Of a stretch of DNA of 64,000 bases, positions 62,570-64,000 are shown piece after piece (positions within the stretch are counted from its first letter, which is position 1; every line of letters begins with the position of its first letter). Source of the DNA: Vulcanimicrobiota bacterium (GTDB lineage: Bacteria > Vulcanimicrobiota > Xenobia > Xenobiales > JADMJV01). The stretch covers positions 80,087 through 144,086 of the forward strand of contig JAHBVR010000020.1 in NCBI GenBank assembly GCA_019637395.1, read 5' to 3'. A program made the position numbers and the translations under genes. A model generated the notes under the pieces. That model had not been told where the DNA came from, did not search any database, and saw only the letters and a program-made list of their open reading frames with translations.

Positions 62570-63072
62570 AAGTCGATGTAGATGCCGATGGCCGGGGCCC
62601 CGACCATGGTCTGGCGCAGAGCGGGTAAGGCCAGCAGGGCGATGGAAGCCCAGGTGAGCAGGGCCGGATCGGGCTTGCTTTCGGCAATCAGGGTTTTGAG
62701 GGCGGCGGCGGCCACGCTCAGAGCGGTGATCCAGATGAGCGCCACGATAGTGTGAGCGCTGAATTGGACGAGGGCGGAGCGTTCGATCTCGATGACGTTG
62801 CCGTTGGATTGGACTTTGAAGCCGCTGGCTTGAAAATTCCCGGGCGTTTGCAGAACGGCGCTGTAGCGGTCCCGGGGGTAATAAAAGGGGCTGCCCACCA
62901 GGTGAGCCACCTGAGTCTGAGTACGCACTTCTTTGCGATTGATGTCGACCACCAGGTTGGGCTCGAGGGGCTCGTTGGTGAGTTTCTGGACGACCGAAGC
63001 GTAGAGCAAACCGGCCCCGCCGGCCAGCAGGAAGAGGATGGAGAGAAGTAGCCAACGTTTGGGGGCGCTCAT
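62488..63072 (-). CDS. Membrane protein of unknown function (DUF4436-like)
   Basis: About 194 residues. A N-terminal helix (LLLSILFLLAGGAGLLYA), an extracytoplasmic beta domain (about 30-105) with SPFYYPRDRYSAVL, and three further helices follow. The topology and the P-x-D-x-Y-like motif recall DUF4436 proteins, but I cannot verify this. The ATG overlaps the stop of the next gene upstream (ATGA). The 3' end overlaps the kinase gene by 82 bases, tail to tail. Confidence 0.6.
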   Translation of the reverse strand: MSAPKRWLLLSILFLLAGGAGLLYASVVQKLTNEPLEPNLVVDINRKEVRTQTQVAHLVGSPFYYPRDRYSAVLQTPGNFQASGFKVQSNGNVIEIERSALVQFSAHTIVALIWITALSVAAAALKTLIAESKPDPALLTWASIALLALPALRQTMVGAPAIGIYIDFYGFLCCEVIVVVSLLALTVKWLARKD

Positions 63073-63320
63073 TTTTTGGTCCGGTAATAGGCGGTGACCG
63101 AGGTCAGACCGGCTAATTTGTAGGTGGGGTCGATGTAGTGCTCGATGACGTAGAAGCAAAAGTAATAGAAGCGGCTGAAGGAAAAAATGGCGGTGGCCAG
63201 CAGGAAGAGGTTGGTCCAACTGAAGTGGTCAAGCAGTAGCGCCGCGCTGGCTAGCGCGCCGGCCGCAAGGAAGAGAAACGCTTTGACGAGGAGCAGGCGG
63301 GGGTTTTGGATGTCACCCAT
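63069..63320 (-). CDS. Small membrane protein, coupled to the DUF4436-like gene
   Basis: 83 residues with two hydrophobic helices (LLLVKAFLFLAAGALASAALLL and TNLFLLATAIFSFSRFYYFCFYVI) and a soluble C-terminus. Its stop overlaps the ATG of the downstream membrane protein. No known family is recognised. It is divergent from the gene at 63360. Confidence 0.55.
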   Translation of the reverse strand: MGDIQNPRLLLVKAFLFLAAGALASAALLLDHFSWTNLFLLATAIFSFSRFYYFCFYVIEHYIDPTYKLAGLTSVTAYYRTKK

Positions 63321-63359
63321 GGGGAGGGTTATTCCGCGGGCGCTCTGGAACTACTCTTC

Positions 63360-63992
63360 ATGGGCGATAGTGTGCAGGTGCCAAAGCGGGCGCTGGGGGC
63401 GCTGGTGGGAGGTCTGGTGCTGTCTTTAATGGGCACCTGTTTTCTGTTAGGACGCGTGACGGCACCGGTTCCGTTGGTGACCGTAACCCCTGCGGAAAGG
63501 CCAGTAGTAACCGCGCCGGCTTCTTCTCAGGAGCTGGCCCTGTCGCCGCCCCCTACACCGGTAGTTCGAAAGCGGCCACCATTTTCGGCTAAGGAGTCGA
63601 ATGAGGTGAGGGCCTATCTGGCGGCGGTAGACGAGATCGGGGCAGGAACTCAGGACCTGGGCAATCCTTCCGACTTCGCCAACGACCTGTTGAACCAGGC
63701 GGTGATGGGCGATACTTCGGGAGTGGATTCGTTGCTGGGTCAGGCTCGCGCCAGTCAGGCCGCGCTGGCCAGGGTGAAACCGCCCGAAAGTTGCAAGCCG
63801 CACTACCGACTGATGCTGGCCGAGATGAAGATGAGCGTGGAGATTTTGCAGACCCTGAAGTCCGCTCTGGAAACTTCCGATTCGCTGGCCCTGGCGGGGA
63901 TGGCCGGCAAGGGTGCGGCGGCGCAGCGCCAGGCGCGCGAATTGGAGAAGCTGACCAGCGAGTTGCGCGAGAGATCTTCGGCTGGAAAATAA
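63360..63992 (+). CDS. Membrane-anchored helical protein
   Basis: About 210 residues from the ATG at 63360. One N-terminal membrane helix (about 8-30), then a Pro/Thr-rich spacer (about 35-70) and a helical domain with ESCKPHYRLMLAEMKMSVEIL. The frame starts earlier at 63306, but that overlaps the divergent gene and adds poor sequence. No family recognised. It ends eight bases before the window edge. Confidence 0.6.
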   Translation: MGDSVQVPKRALGALVGGLVLSLMGTCFLLGRVTAPVPLVTVTPAERPVVTAPASSQELALSPPPTPVVRKRPPFSAKESNEVRAYLAAVDEIGAGTQDLGNPSDFANDLLNQAVMGDTSGVDSLLGQARASQAALARVKPPESCKPHYRLMLAEMKMSVEILQTLKSALETSDSLALAGMAGKGAAAQRQARELEKLTSELRERSSAGK

Positions 63993-64000
63993 AAGAACCC

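Noticed and set aside
1..64000. tRNA or rRNA genes
   Set aside because: No cloverleaf or rRNA-like stretch was recognised by eye. A covariance-model scan would be needed to rule out tRNAs.

Overview
This 64 kb window is a gene-dense, GC-rich bacterial chromosome segment with no rRNA, tRNA, CRISPR array or intact insertion sequence that I could recognise. TolC and RND efflux proteins, lipoproteins with lipoboxes, DsbA/DsbB-type proteins and periplasmic enzymes point to a cell with two membranes. A squalene-hopene cyclase suggests hopanoids. Ser/Thr kinases sit beside many two-component proteins, which suggests a soil-type lineage with complex signalling. A deep-branching phylum such as Eremiobacterota/Vulcanimicrobiota or Armatimonadota is possible, but that is only a guess. 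Many genes overlap by ATGA or TTGA, and GTG/TTG starts are common.

Layout. 0-8 kb (minus): squalene-hopene cyclase (cut by the window edge), a repeat-rich coiled-coil protein and two mucoidy-inhibitor-like DUF4139 proteins. 8-9.5 kb: a graveyard holding a duplicated fragment of the coiled-coil gene, remnants of a histidine kinase and a broken secreted-protein gene. 9.5-15.2 kb (plus): four overlapping genes with an NTF2/SnoaL-like N-terminus attached to NarL-type histidine kinase modules, followed by a convergent LuxR-type response regulator. 15.2-16.3 kb: a frameshifted gene of unknown family. 16.3-21.1 kb: two divergent redox operons, one with a Cys-rich secreted peptide, DsbA-like, small membrane and DsbB-like proteins, the other with a lipoprotein, a rhodanese-like protein and a MauE-like protein. 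21.2-31.9 kb: lipid and housekeeping genes (GDPD, acyl-CoA ligase, S41 protease, acyltransferase, methyltransferase), several unknown secreted proteins, an Rpn-type nuclease and a GNAT enzyme. 32-39.9 kb: TolC/adaptor genes divergent from a KdpDE-like pair and a heavy-metal-type RND pump. 40-50.4 kb: an aminotransferase with a MocR regulator, a LysR/MFS pair, UspA, Cu-Zn SOD and small genes. 50.5-64 kb: a 1.1k-residue kinase-ATPase, an MBL-rhodanese protein, a hybrid kinase operon, a pseudopilin cluster ending in a transmembrane Ser/Thr kinase, and membrane proteins.

The most unusual system is the kinase array at 9.5-15.2 kb. Its second member keeps the phosphoacceptor histidine but has lost a recognisable ATP-binding site. 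Its third has the ATPase domain but no histidine domain. Its first and fourth look complete. An older, decayed copy of the same module lies just upstream. This looks like a ligand-sensing kinase family growing and decaying by tandem duplication, possibly with a split kinase that works in trans.
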